From UBA73 sp964364885 (lineage in GTDB: Archaea > Nanobdellota > Nanobdellia > Pacearchaeales > GW2011-AR1), in assembly GCA_964364885.1 (NCBI GenBank), contig CAYIOA010000001.1, positions 1-56,592 of the forward strand: a DNA stretch of 56,592 nt. Reading direction: 5' to 3'. Of the stretch, positions 1 through 8,050 are shown piece after piece. The notes under the pieces are model-generated. The model saw nothing but the letters and a program-made list of their open reading frames with translations, made no database searches and had not been told where the DNA came from. Each line of letters starts with the position of its first letter. Position 1 is the stretch's first letter. A program made the translations under genes and the position numbers.

Positions 1-11
1 CAATAAAAAAT

Positions 12-1142
12 CTATTTAAACTCAAGGAGGTTTTCTTTTATATATAAGGAAAGTTTTTCAGACACAAAACGCGCCCCATTCTCATTAAAATGCATGTCAT
101 CATAGAAATAATCAAGTGTTTTTGGAACATCCTTATCAAGATCAATACAAAAAATATCCTTATTATTTTTACATACTTTAAGAAGTCTTTTATTAAAAGC
201 ATCTATTGAATATATCATCGTTTCTGTAGGATAATAAATCTCCCCAAAATCATTTGTCATCCAAAGACTTGCGTCTTCTTCTTGAGTCATATTCTCTTTC
301 CAAAGATATGGCTGCGTCAAAAATATAAGAGTGATATTCTTTTCTTTAGAGAGATTAATGACTCTCTTTAGATTTCTTTCATAATCTTCAAGTGCCAGAT
401 TCAAGTCAGGAGTTTCGTTTATCCAGTTTTTTGCATTTTTTCTTTTAAGTCTATTCTCAACAAGAGTATTCCCAATACCGTCTTGAGGTTTAATTTTTTT
501 AAATTTTAAGTCCAAAACCTTGTAAACATTATAAATTATAGTTGATTTCCACGTATATCCCGGGTATACACTAAAAGTATAACTCTCTGTATTATTAAAT
601 TCATTTTCATTAAAAGGTTCCCATCCTTCTTTTCTGCTTAATTTAAATAGCATGTCGTTAGCCCCAGTCAGCATAATAATTAAATCAGGTTCATAATCTT
701 TTGGAAGATATTTAAGTGCGAGTATGTTGTTTCTTAAACCATGCCCGCTTTTTCCAATATTCATTGTAATTACTTTTTTATTATCTTTTGTTTCTTTTAA
801 TTCATTCATTAAAAGGTAAGGCCATGCCTCTTCGTTATCTAAATACAAAGACTCGGAAGTGCTTCCTCCAACAATTAAGATTCTATATTCATTTTCATGC
901 TCTTTGAATTTAATGCCTCTATATCCAAGGCTGTTAATTGTAAAAACCGATTCTCCGCTTATTCCATGGAATATGCTTGAATTTGGAAAAAATACATATT
1001 CTAGATTAGGAGGCCATACATAAGAATAAGTTACTTTTGATACATTTAAATAATTGAAAATTTCAAAAATAACCAAGCCGAATATGATTGTAATAAAAAC
1101 AATAAGAAAATATACTAGCCATTTTTTAATTTTATTTTTCAT
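12..1142 (-). CDS. Membrane-anchored SGNH/GDSL-family hydrolase
   Basis: The 376-residue protein begins with a basic stretch and one hydrophobic segment (about 8-30), so the rest is probably outside the membrane. The SGNH blocks are visible: GGST with the likely nucleophile Ser94, GAND (160-163) supplying the block III Asn, and Asp348-x-x-His351 near the C-terminus. Members of this fold are esterases, often O-acetyl esterases or lipases acting on surface polysaccharide or lipid. The substrate cannot be read from the sequence. A GGAGA ribosome-binding site lies just upstream of the ATG. The gene is divergent from aspS. Confidence 0.8.
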   Translation of the reverse strand: MKNKIKKWLVYFLIVFITIIFGLVIFEIFNYLNVSKVTYSYVWPPNLEYVFFPNSSIFHGISGESVFTINSLGYRGIKFKEHENEYRILIVGGSTSESLYLDNEEAWPYLLMNELKETKDNKKVITMNIGKSGHGLRNNILALKYLPKDYEPDLIIMLTGANDMLFKLSRKEGWEPFNENEFNNTESYTFSVYPGYTWKSTIIYNVYKVLDLKFKKIKPQDGIGNTLVENRLKRKNAKNWINETPDLNLALEDYERNLKRVINLSKEKNITLIFLTQPYLWKENMTQEEDASLWMTNDFGEIYYPTETMIYSIDAFNKRLLKVCKNNKDIFCIDLDKDVPKTLDYFYDDMHFNENGARFVSEKLSLYIKENLLEFK

Positions 1143-1379
1143 ATGCTCTCCTATTTAGTAAGAGAAATCATGTTTTAATAAATTCTGTTTCTTCAAACTT
1201 CTTTCCATCCACAAATATGGAAGATTTCATAATCAGAGGGGTTTAGCAACCTATAAAAACTTTTGGATTAATCTGACTTATGAAAATCTCTAATTGCAAT
1301 TATTCCATTACAATTGAAGTTTCGATTTAACATAATAGACAATAAAAACAATTAAAAATAACCCATAACTCATCCAGAC

Positions 1380-2774
1380 ATGCTAAGAACACATACCTGC
1401 GGGGAATTAAGGAAAGATCATATAGGAAAAAGTGTAAAGCTCTGTGGATGGGTTGACACAATAAGAGAACACGGAAGTCTTATTTTTATTGACCTCCGCG
1501 ACCGTTATGGTAAAACGCAGGTAATCGTCACAAAATCCTGCAGGGATTTTCAAAAAGCTAAATCGCTCTCCTTAGAATCAAGTGCTAAAATTCAAGGGAA
1601 AGTTCAAGCAAGAAAATCAGGCACAGAAAATAAAAATATTGAAACAGGAGAGATTGAAATTTTTGCAGAAGCTCTTGAAATATACAACAAGGCGCCTCTC
1701 CTTCCTTTTGAAATAAACGATTTAAAAGTCTCAGAGGATGTAAAGTTAAAAAATCGCTATTTGGATCTTCGCAATATGAAATTACAGCAGAATCTTATAA
1801 CACGGCACAAAATTTATAGCACATTATTTGAATTCCTGACAAAACAAGGGTTTATTTGGGTTGACACTCCTATGCTTGCAAAAAGCACGCCAGAAGGCGC
1901 GCGCGACTACATTGTTCCAAGCAGAGTAAATCCTGGAAAATTCTATGCCCTGCCTCAAAGCCCCCAGCTATTCAAGCAATTATTAATGGTCTCTGGTTTT
2001 GACAGATATTTTCAAATTGCCAGATGTTTCCGTGATGAAGATTTAAGAGCCGACAGACAGCCGGAATTTACGCAATTAGACATAGAAATGTCTTTTATTG
2101 ACGTTGAAGACATCATAGCTGAAATGGAATCTCTTTTCAGGCATATCTTCAAACAAGTGCTGGATATAAACATCAAAACTCCATTTCCTCGTATCTCGTA
2201 TGAAGAAGCAATGAAAAAATACAAGACAGACGCTCCAGACATAAGAAAAAACAAATCTGATAAAAATGAATACGCGTTTGTCTGGGTTGTTGATTTCCCC
2301 GCGTTTGAATACAACAAAGAAGACAAACGCTGGTATGCTGTTCACCATCCATTCACATCACCTGAAGACAACGCCGATTTCTCAAACCCAGGAAAAATAA
2401 AAGCTAAAGCCTACGACCTGGTGTTAAACGGAAGTGAAATTGGCGGCGGCTCAATCAGAATTCACAATCACGAAATGCAGAACAAAGTATTTGAAACTCT
2501 CGGGATATCTAAAAAAGAAGCGCAGAATAAATTCAGTTTTCTTCTTGAAGCCCTCTCTTACGGCGCCCCGCCCCATGGAGGCATTGCTTTCGGTTTAGAC
2601 CGCATAACCGCCATAATGACACACTCTGAATCAATCCGTGATGTTATCGCCTTCCCAAAAAATAAAGCAGCACAAGACATAATGCTAGATGCTCCCTCTG
2701 AAGTTTCTCCAGAACAACTGAAAGAAACCCACATTCAAGTTAACCTGCCAAAGCAGGAAAAAAAGAAAAAATAG
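1380..2774 (+). CDS. aspS: Aspartyl-tRNA synthetase, bacterial type without GAD domain, probably non-discriminating
   Basis: This class IIb synthetase charges tRNA-Asp and probably also tRNA-Asn with Asp. It has an N-terminal OB anticodon-binding domain (about 1-105), flipping-loop/TPEGARD region (about 168-176), motif 2 FRDEDLRADRQPEF (217-230) and motif 3 GLDR near 405. The wording of the catalytic core is that of bacterial AspRS, not the archaeal/eukaryotic type. The roughly 120-residue GAD insertion usual between motifs 2 and 3 is missing: the chain passes from SYEEAM (273-278) to WVVDFP (302-307) in about 25 residues, giving 464 instead of about 590. His31 and Gly81 fall at positions that, as I recall, favour relaxed tRNA-Asp/Asn recognition in bacterial enzymes. 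An AT-rich TATA-like element at about 1352-1361 suggests a leaderless mRNA. Confidence 0.95.
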   Translation: MLRTHTCGELRKDHIGKSVKLCGWVDTIREHGSLIFIDLRDRYGKTQVIVTKSCRDFQKAKSLSLESSAKIQGKVQARKSGTENKNIETGEIEIFAEALEIYNKAPLLPFEINDLKVSEDVKLKNRYLDLRNMKLQQNLITRHKIYSTLFEFLTKQGFIWVDTPMLAKSTPEGARDYIVPSRVNPGKFYALPQSPQLFKQLLMVSGFDRYFQIARCFRDEDLRADRQPEFTQLDIEMSFIDVEDIIAEMESLFRHIFKQVLDINIKTPFPRISYEEAMKKYKTDAPDIRKNKSDKNEYAFVWVVDFPAFEYNKEDKRWYAVHHPFTSPEDNADFSNPGKIKAKAYDLVLNGSEIGGGSIRIHNHEMQNKVFETLGISKKEAQNKFSFLLEALSYGAPPHGGIAFGLDRITAIMTHSESIRDVIAFPKNKAAQDIMLDAPSEVSPEQLKETHIQVNLPKQEKKKK

Positions 2775-2803
2775 CTTTAAATAACCCTGAAATATATTAA
2801 AAC

Positions 2804-3229
2804 ATGAAAACAATAACTCTCCCTGAAAAAAGAATAAAAAAACTTAGAGAGGCATACACATACATAAAAGCAGATTATATCGCTTCTATTCTTTCTGAAA
2901 GCGATTTGCAGTCCATTGACAATACAAGAGGCATGACGCAGGAAGACTATATCTTCGTTGCCAGAGCAAAACGCATCGTTGAAGTTGAAAAAAAACGGCA
3001 GCTCAGAGATAAATACGACCCAATGAGAAGAACTGACCCTCATCATTACAATACTCTCGAGAGATACTGGCTTGAGCATGAAGAAATAGCCCTCAAAAAA
3101 AGATTAGGGCGCGAGCCGACAGCGCGCGAATTTGCAGAGGATTTTGAAGAAAATAAAAATGGCGAGCGATTCAAGATTTTTTATTGTCTTAAATTCCCTG
3201 AAAAAGTAGAAAAAAAGATTAAAATATGA
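2804..3229 (+). CDS. Hypothetical protein, first gene of the gatC operon
   Basis: I do not recognise this 141-residue, strongly charged and mostly helical protein. It has no membrane segment and no clear metal-binding or nucleotide motif. A TATA-like box (CTTTAAATAACC, about 2774-2785) begins at the aspS stop, about 25 nt before this ATG, so the operon can be transcribed leaderless and separately from aspS. Its stop overlaps the gatC start as ATGA, implying translational coupling and perhaps a role near tRNA amidation or translation. That role is inference from position only. Confidence 0.7.
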   Translation: MKTITLPEKRIKKLREAYTYIKADYIASILSESDLQSIDNTRGMTQEDYIFVARAKRIVEVEKKRQLRDKYDPMRRTDPHHYNTLERYWLEHEEIALKKRLGREPTAREFAEDFEENKNGERFKIFYCLKFPEKVEKKIKI

Positions 3230-3459
3230 AAGAAGAACAAAAAGAAACAATACAAAAAGAAGCAAAAGAAATTCTAAGAAGATTTGCCGCATCACTTGAG
3301 AAAGTAAGCTCAAAAAAGAAGCCTTTAAAAGAGGAGTTTGGCGGCTTTAGAGAAGAAGGTTCCGGCGAATCTGCCAATCAAGAATTTAGAAAACAAATGC
3401 TCAAAAACGCCCCTGAAAAAGATAATGATTTTATAATAGCAGAAAAGAAAAAATGGTAG
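3226..3459 (+). CDS. gatC: Short GatC-like subunit of Asp/Glu-tRNA amidotransferase
   Basis: The 77-residue protein has a helical N-terminal half (KEAKEILRRFAASLEKV, 11-27), then a low-complexity linker, then a conserved tail LKNAPEKDNDFIIAEKKKW. The tail matches the NAPE...F.V ending of GatC proteins. GatC is the small scaffold that wraps the GatA-GatB interface. It is shorter than the roughly 95 residues of bacterial GatC. The start overlaps the preceding stop (ATGA) and the stop overlaps the following start. GatA lies 2.3 kb downstream; gatB is not in the window. Confidence 0.75.
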   Translation: MKEEQKETIQKEAKEILRRFAASLEKVSSKKKPLKEEFGGFREEGSGESANQEFRKQMLKNAPEKDNDFIIAEKKKW

Positions 3460-3752
3460 CAAATGACGATGAAAAAGTGCAGGAAGTAAAAATAAAAGCA
3501 TCAAAGCCAATAGAGCAGGTAAAAAAAGGGGATAAAATCAAAGTTGATTCTTTAGTTCTCGAAGTTGACTCGCATTATGTTTTAATGGACCATGGAAAAA
3601 CAAAAGAAATGACAATAGAATGTTTCGACCCAAAAACAGACAAAGACTATCAATTAAGATATTTCTCAGACCAGATAGAAACCAGCATGGAATTCTACCA
3701 GCTTGACGAAATTGTCTACAATAAAATTGATATAGAGAAAGTTGAGTGGTAA
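3453..3752 (+). CDS. Hypothetical small beta-rich protein
   Basis: The 99-residue protein is not recognised. After a charged N-terminus it alternates short hydrophobic strands with turns (VKKGDKIKVDSLVLEVDSHY, 23-42), reminiscent of a small SH3/KOW-like barrel such as the first domain of IF-5A/EF-P. That is only a resemblance of pattern. It overlaps the end of gatC by 7 nt, is third in the operon, and ends 3 bp before the convergent kinase gene. A role linked to tRNA amidation or translation is possible from context. Confidence 0.6.
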   Translation: MVANDDEKVQEVKIKASKPIEQVKKGDKIKVDSLVLEVDSHYVLMDHGKTKEMTIECFDPKTDKDYQLRYFSDQIETSMEFYQLDEIVYNKIDIEKVEW

Positions 3753-3755
3753 GAT

Positions 3756-5420
3756 TTATTTCTTGGGCGTATAACGCACTATCATCGGATTATTCCCTTC
3801 AAATAGCTCTACATCTCCCCAAAATTCCTCTCCCTGACTAAACTGAATTTCTCCGCCATAAAAATCTGTTGAAAATCTATAATCTGTCCCAGGAACTATT
3901 CTTGATGGCTCTTCAAAAGGAAGTGATACTCTGCTTGCTCTAAGTAAATGTCCATTATCTCCCACATTATACCACGCTCCATCAATTTTAACAATTGGCT
4001 CTCTGCTTTCTTTAATTATATGTGCTTCTTCAAATTCTTTATCAGCAGTCCATACATTCTCGTCCATAGAATTATTAACCAAACCCTTACAACTGCCATC
4101 GCTTAAAGAAACACTATAAATTTGAGGATATCTTCTATCGACTGACATCAGACCATATGGAAGAATTTCTTCTCCTGTATAAAAAAGATTATTTTCATAT
4201 ATTCCTAACACACTTTTCACTGGATGTATTGGTAAAACTATCTCTGTTATTGGAGGATTTTCATCCAAAACCTTGCTGATTGAAACAAGTTTTAAATTAG
4301 TATAATGCGTGTATGCAAGATGCACATCCGGAGATGCTCTCTCAAACTCAGCTTTTGCAGCAGCCCTTGTCTTTGGCTCAAAATAACATTCGTCTATTAT
4401 AACTCCTCCTAAAAGCCCGCCAGCACCGTAAAGTAAACCACATAAGAATAAACCCAGAGGTCCGCTCCCCGCAGTATCCTTCTCAGCAGACCTATATAAC
4501 CAGGACGGAAACCAAAACGGCGCACTAACTGTCAACCCTGCATACTTCGCTGTCAAACCAATAGCTCTTCCTATTCTAGAAATAACCGTATGCCCAGCAG
4601 AAACATCAAACTTTCCTTCAATACCTTTCTGGATTTCAGAACGCATATCTAAAGCATAATGATATCTCTTTTCTGGATTGTTATTCGTTGCTTTATCTAT
4701 CACATCATCAAGCCATTTCGGAGAGCCGGTTTTACTTGCTTCTCCCTCTCTGTCAATAAACCTTGTTCCTGTAATCATTTCATACAATATCTGCCCAGTT
4801 TGATGAATGTCTGACTTTCTTGTAATATCTTTCCCGTTTCTATGCTCGGGAGTGAAATATAAAACACTTCCCTCAGTAAACTTTGGCTGTTTGCCCTGAT
4901 GCATTAATGACGCAGACTGCAGCATTGAACGGGCATATGCCTCTGGATCACCAATAGTCTGAGTATTAAAATCGCTAAGTTTGATACAATTATCACGAAG
5001 TAGAACATTTGATGGCTTTAAATCACCATGAACCTCTCCATTTTTGTGTATAAAATCAAGCGCCTCCAACATTTGTCTGGTATAATCTGCCGCAATTCCC
5101 CAGCCAATTTTTCCATTCTGTTCAATCAATGATTTTAAAGAAGTGTCGCAATACTCAACAACTATATATGGATTATTCGCATGAACATCAGCATCATAAA
5201 CATCAACTATGCCTGCATGATTCCCAACTTTCGCAAGTTTATCCGCCTCTCTGCTCAATCTTTCCTGCTGCGAGAAATCATTCAAAACTTTAACTGCCAC
5301 AGGACGATCTATTTGCTTATGCTTTCCTCTGAACACAGTTAAAAAAGCCCCCTCTCCAATTTTCTCTTCTATTAAATACTCTCCCAACTCTTTCCCTACT
5401 AATTCGTCCAATGTTTCCAT
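3756..5420 (-). CDS. Hanks-type Ser/Thr protein kinase with transmembrane segment and outer domain
   Basis: The kinase domain spans about 14-270. Visible are a Gly-rich loop (IGEGAF, 21-26), the ATP-binding Lys44, Glu58, the catalytic loop HGDLKPSN (131-138, Asp133, Lys135, Asn138), TPE (190-192) in place of APE, and Asp204. The usual DFG is DFN (Asp150-Phe151-Asn152), and HRD is HGD. A hydrophobic segment (about 320-342) follows, then about 210 residues of unknown fold that should lie outside. The layout resembles bacterial PASTA-type receptor kinases but no PASTA repeat is seen. A TATA-like element (GAGTTATATATG on the minus strand) sits about 25 nt upstream, implying a leaderless transcript. 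It is convergent with the gatC operon. Confidence 0.85.
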   Translation of the reverse strand: METLDELVGKELGEYLIEEKIGEGAFLTVFRGKHKQIDRPVAVKVLNDFSQQERLSREADKLAKVGNHAGIVDVYDADVHANNPYIVVEYCDTSLKSLIEQNGKIGWGIAADYTRQMLEALDFIHKNGEVHGDLKPSNVLLRDNCIKLSDFNTQTIGDPEAYARSMLQSASLMHQGKQPKFTEGSVLYFTPEHRNGKDITRKSDIHQTGQILYEMITGTRFIDREGEASKTGSPKWLDDVIDKATNNNPEKRYHYALDMRSEIQKGIEGKFDVSAGHTVISRIGRAIGLTAKYAGLTVSAPFWFPSWLYRSAEKDTAGSGPLGLFLCGLLYGAGGLLGGVIIDECYFEPKTRAAAKAEFERASPDVHLAYTHYTNLKLVSISKVLDENPPITEIVLPIHPVKSVLGIYENNLFYTGEEILPYGLMSVDRRYPQIYSVSLSDGSCKGLVNNSMDENVWTADKEFEEAHIIKESREPIVKIDGAWYNVGDNGHLLRASRVSLPFEEPSRIVPGTDYRFSTDFYGGEIQFSQGEEFWGDVELFEGNNPMIVRYTPKK

Positions 5421-5536
5421 AGAATTATGACATATATAACTCTTTTAAGCTTTTCTATAAGTTACCATTATCCAGATATGACTCTGTCTTAAAAAATGGC
5501 AACAAACTTTAAATAACATCTTTCTCAATCAAAACC

Positions 5537-5620
5537 ATGAATTCAGTAGTCCACTTTGAAATTCCTTTTGATGATAAAGCCCGCGTAATCAAAAAGTCCT
5601 TGTGCATTACCGCACACTAA
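5537..5620 (+). pseudogene. Remnant of a VOC (glyoxalase/bleomycin-resistance) family gene
   Basis: An ATG with a TATA-like box about 25 nt upstream (CTTTAAATAAC, about 5507-5517) opens a frame whose first residues, MNSVVHFEIPFDDKARVIK, match the start of VOC-family proteins (VVHFEIP-DD--RA-KFY). From the point where FYKxxFGW should follow, the DNA is repeat element copy 1, and the frame stops after 27 codons inside its first hairpin. No continuation of the VOC fold is seen before gatA. I read this as a gene broken, and its remainder lost, by the element. Confidence 0.55.
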
Positions 5621-5773
5621 AGTGTGCGGTTTGTTGGACTCATCAAAGTCCATAGGACTTTGAGTGCCGTCAAGAATCCGACTTTGGAGGATTCTTGAGG
5701 TTTGGATGTCTAAAGTTGCATTCGTCTGCGGACTTTAGTCCGCAGTTTTCCGCTCAGCAATCTTGACATAAAC
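5588..5773 (+). repeat. Nested-hairpin element, copy 1 (expanded)
   Basis: The element starts with the family's left end ATCAAAAAGTCCTTG and ends near GACATAAAC. It contains hairpin CCGCACAC-TAAA-GTGTGCGG (5610-5629) and a perfect CAAAGTCC-ATA-GGACTTTG (5644-5662). CAAGAATCC pairs with GGATTCTTG (5671-5697), and the last hairpin is CTGCGGAC-TTTA-GTCCGCAG (5726-5745). The middle two hairpins are extra relative to the other copies. It occupies most of the 387-bp gap between the kinase and gatA. Confidence 0.8.
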
Positions 5774-5807
5774 TAAACTTTATTAACTCCCTTATTCTTC
5801 ATTAAAA

Positions 5808-7109
5808 ATGCATCTCGAGTCAAAAGTAAAATCATACCTTGATAAAATAAAAAAAGAAGACAAAAAAATAAACTCATTTCTCCACTTAAATTCCAATGCA
5901 ATTGAAGAAGCAAAAATTATTGAAAGGAAAAAGGAAAAAGGAAAACTCTACGGCAAGATAATAGGAATAAAGTCAAATATAAATGTCAAAGGTCTTATAA
6001 CAAACTGCGCCTCAAAAACGCTTGAAAACTACACCGCCCCTTACGACGCAACTGTAATAAAGAAAATAAAAGATGAAGATGGCTTAATTATCGGCATGAC
6101 GAACATGGATGAATTTGCCGCAGGCTCGTCAGGCGAAAATTCAGCCTTCGGCCCGACGCAAAATCCCAAAGCTCCCGGCAAAATCCCCGGCGGTTCTTCT
6201 TCAGGAAGCGCTGCGGCAGTAGCAGCAGATTTCTGCGACATCTCACTCGGCAGCGACACTGGCGGCTCAATAAGAAATCCTTCAAGCCAATGTGGAGTGA
6301 TTGGTCTGAAACCTTCTTACGGATTAGTCTCCCGCTATGGTCTAATTGATTTATCTATGTCCTTAGACCAAATAGGTCCGATAGCAAAAACTGTCGATGA
6401 CATAGAATTAATGCTGAATATAATAAAAGGCAGAGACGACAAAGACACGACAACCGTAGAATCACAACAAAAAACAAGCAAAAAAGAAGTAACAATAGGA
6501 GTATTAACAATAAAAAATGTAGACAGTAAAATTCAAGAGTTGCTCAATAAAAAAATAGGCTCAATAAAAAGTAAATACAAATGGAAAACAAAAAATGTTA
6601 AAATAAAGCATATTGATTTGGCAGTCCAAACTTATTACTTAATGGTTTATACAGAATTCTTCTCGGCAACAAGACGCTTTGACGGTCGGCGCTATGGAAA
6701 AAAGATAGAAGATTTTTCAGGCGCAGAAGTTTTAAGAAGAATCCTAGGCGGCTCTGAAATTGCAAAAGCAGAATTTGAAGGAAAATACTATGAAAAAGCC
6801 CGCCAAGTCAAAGAACTAATAAAAGAAGAATTTGAATCTGTATTCAAAGAGGTGGACTGCATAATGCTTCCCACGCTTCCAAATCTTCCTTGGGATATAG
6901 GAGCCAAAAAAATGAAGCCGGAAAAAATCTATGCTTATGATGCATTAACAATTCCAGTCAATCTAGCAGAGGCGTGTGCAATCTCTATGCCTGCAGGGAC
7001 AATAAACAAAATCCCAATTGGCTTGCAGATTATCTGCGCCAGAGAACAAGATAGTCTTCTCATAAGTCTTTCAAAAAAAGTTGAAACAACATCACAATTA
7101 AATTTATAA
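5808..7109 (+). CDS. gatA: Asp-tRNA(Asn)/Glu-tRNA(Gln) amidotransferase subunit A
   Basis: GatA releases ammonia from glutamine and passes it to GatB, which amidates misacylated tRNA. The amidase Ser-cisSer-Lys triad is present: Lys55 in GIKSNI, the GGSSSGS loop with Ser130, and Ser154 in SDTGGSIRNPSS. At 433 residues it is a little shorter than bacterial GatA (about 480). A TATA-like element at about 5777-5788 suggests a leaderless mRNA. Together with GatC, a relaxed-type AspRS and tRNA-Asn nearby, it points to indirect Asn-tRNA formation. Archaea usually use GatDE for Gln-tRNA. Confidence 0.93.
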   Translation: MHLESKVKSYLDKIKKEDKKINSFLHLNSNAIEEAKIIERKKEKGKLYGKIIGIKSNINVKGLITNCASKTLENYTAPYDATVIKKIKDEDGLIIGMTNMDEFAAGSSGENSAFGPTQNPKAPGKIPGGSSSGSAAAVAADFCDISLGSDTGGSIRNPSSQCGVIGLKPSYGLVSRYGLIDLSMSLDQIGPIAKTVDDIELMLNIIKGRDDKDTTTVESQQKTSKKEVTIGVLTIKNVDSKIQELLNKKIGSIKSKYKWKTKNVKIKHIDLAVQTYYLMVYTEFFSATRRFDGRRYGKKIEDFSGAEVLRRILGGSEIAKAEFEGKYYEKARQVKELIKEEFESVFKEVDCIMLPTLPNLPWDIGAKKMKPEKIYAYDALTIPVNLAEACAISMPAGTINKIPIGLQIICAREQDSLLISLSKKVETTSQLNL

Positions 7110-7128
7110 CACAAGTTAGTTCTAGAAT

Positions 7129-7218
7129 ATCCTCGTGGTTGCTGGAACTCCTAGAAACCCGCTGGAGGTTTGTATCCTCGTGGTTGCTGGAACTCCTAGA
7201 AACCCGCTGGAGGTTTGT
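7129..7218 (+). repeat. Perfect 45-bp tandem duplication carrying a ribosome-binding site
   Basis: Two identical, directly adjacent 45-bp units (7129-7173 and 7174-7218) fill most of the gatA to MBL-fold intergenic gap. Each unit ends CTGGAGGTTTGT. In the second unit GGAGG lies 7 nt before the ATG of the next gene and so serves as its Shine-Dalgarno. The first unit holds a duplicate GGAGG 45 nt upstream. Identical units indicate a recent duplication. Confidence 0.9.
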
Positions 7219-7220
7219 AG

Positions 7221-7892
7221 ATGGAAATTAAAGATATAAAACTAGATTTCCTAGGGCATTCAGGTTTTCTAATTAACGAAAGTTCTGGAAAAAAGATTGC
7301 AATAGATCCATACAACATTTCGGAAAACATCCAAAAAGTTGATTTTATACTAATAACCCACAGCCATTACGACCATTGCAGTATCAAAGACATAGAAAAA
7401 ATATCTAAGGAAGGCACAATCATTGTTATTCCGCCGGATGCGCAAAGCAAAATAACAAAAATAGAAAATGTAGAAATGCAGATTATTGAAGTAGGTGACG
7501 AGCTGACTTTCGGAAATATAAAAATAGAAGCGCTTCCGTCATATAATGTCGGCAAAGAATTCCATCCAAAAAGCGAGGGCTGGATTGGGTACTTAATAAA
7601 AATCAACAACGTTATCATCTATCATGCAGGTGACACTGATAAAATCCCAGAGATGAATAAATTAACAGGTTACGGAAAACATGGAAATTCTTTTATAACT
7701 CTCCTCCCGGTATCAGGAACATATGTTATGGATGCAGAAGAAGCAGCAGAAGTGGCATCTATTCTAAGTCCAGAAATTGCAATTCCAATGCATTACGGTG
7801 CTGGTGTCGCCGGCACAAAAGAAGACGCAGAGAAATTCTTGAAATTATGCTCTGAGTTGAACATAAAAGCTGAAATTCTGGAAAAGATATAG
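7221..7892 (+). CDS. MBL-fold metal-dependent hydrolase (UlaG/UPF0173-like)
   Basis: The 223-residue protein shows the metallo-beta-lactamase signature His47-x-His49-x-Asp51-His52, with His135/Asp138 (YHAGDTD) and His191 (PMHYG) completing a binuclear metal site. The size and the HAGDTD and IPMHYG blocks place it in the UPF0173/UlaG-like branch of soluble hydrolases. The natural substrate is unknown. It is in the gatA direction; its GGAGG is supplied by the tandem repeat in front. Confidence 0.88.
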   Translation: MEIKDIKLDFLGHSGFLINESSGKKIAIDPYNISENIQKVDFILITHSHYDHCSIKDIEKISKEGTIIVIPPDAQSKITKIENVEMQIIEVGDELTFGNIKIEALPSYNVGKEFHPKSEGWIGYLIKINNVIIYHAGDTDKIPEMNKLTGYGKHGNSFITLLPVSGTYVMDAEEAAEVASILSPEIAIPMHYGAGVAGTKEDAEKFLKLCSELNIKAEILEKI

Positions 7893-7985
7893 TCAAATAG
7901 AATTAAAAGACAAAGAAAAATTCGAGAAAGAATTAAAAAATACATAATCTTTATTTTTCCGACAAATACTATTAACAACAATCAA

Positions 7986-8040
7986 ATATATAAAGGGAAA
8001 GGATTTAATTTTTCAAACCTCTAAAGAAGTGAAAGGGGGT
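7986..8040 (+). promoter_or_regulatory. Promoter and ribosome-binding site of ftsZ
   Basis: ATATATAAAG (7986-7995) is a clear archaeal TATA box 55-65 nt before the ftsZ ATG. AAAGGGGGT (8032-8040) gives a purine-rich ribosome-binding site about 10 nt upstream. Unlike many genes here, ftsZ therefore has a leader. Confidence 0.6.
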
Positions 8041-8050
8041 AGACAAATAA

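Noticed and set aside
1143..1379. Noncoding RNA between the SGNH hydrolase gene and aspS
   Set aside because: Only a weak TCCAT/ATGGA hairpin and AT-rich promoter sequence are seen; nothing supports an RNA gene.
2012..2348. Overlapping minus-strand frames inside aspS
   Set aside because: They lie fully within a strongly conserved gene and have no recognisable domain; they are shadows of the real frame.
7129..7218. Tandem repeat as a CRISPR array
   Set aside because: The units abut with no spacer and there are only two; no cas genes are present.
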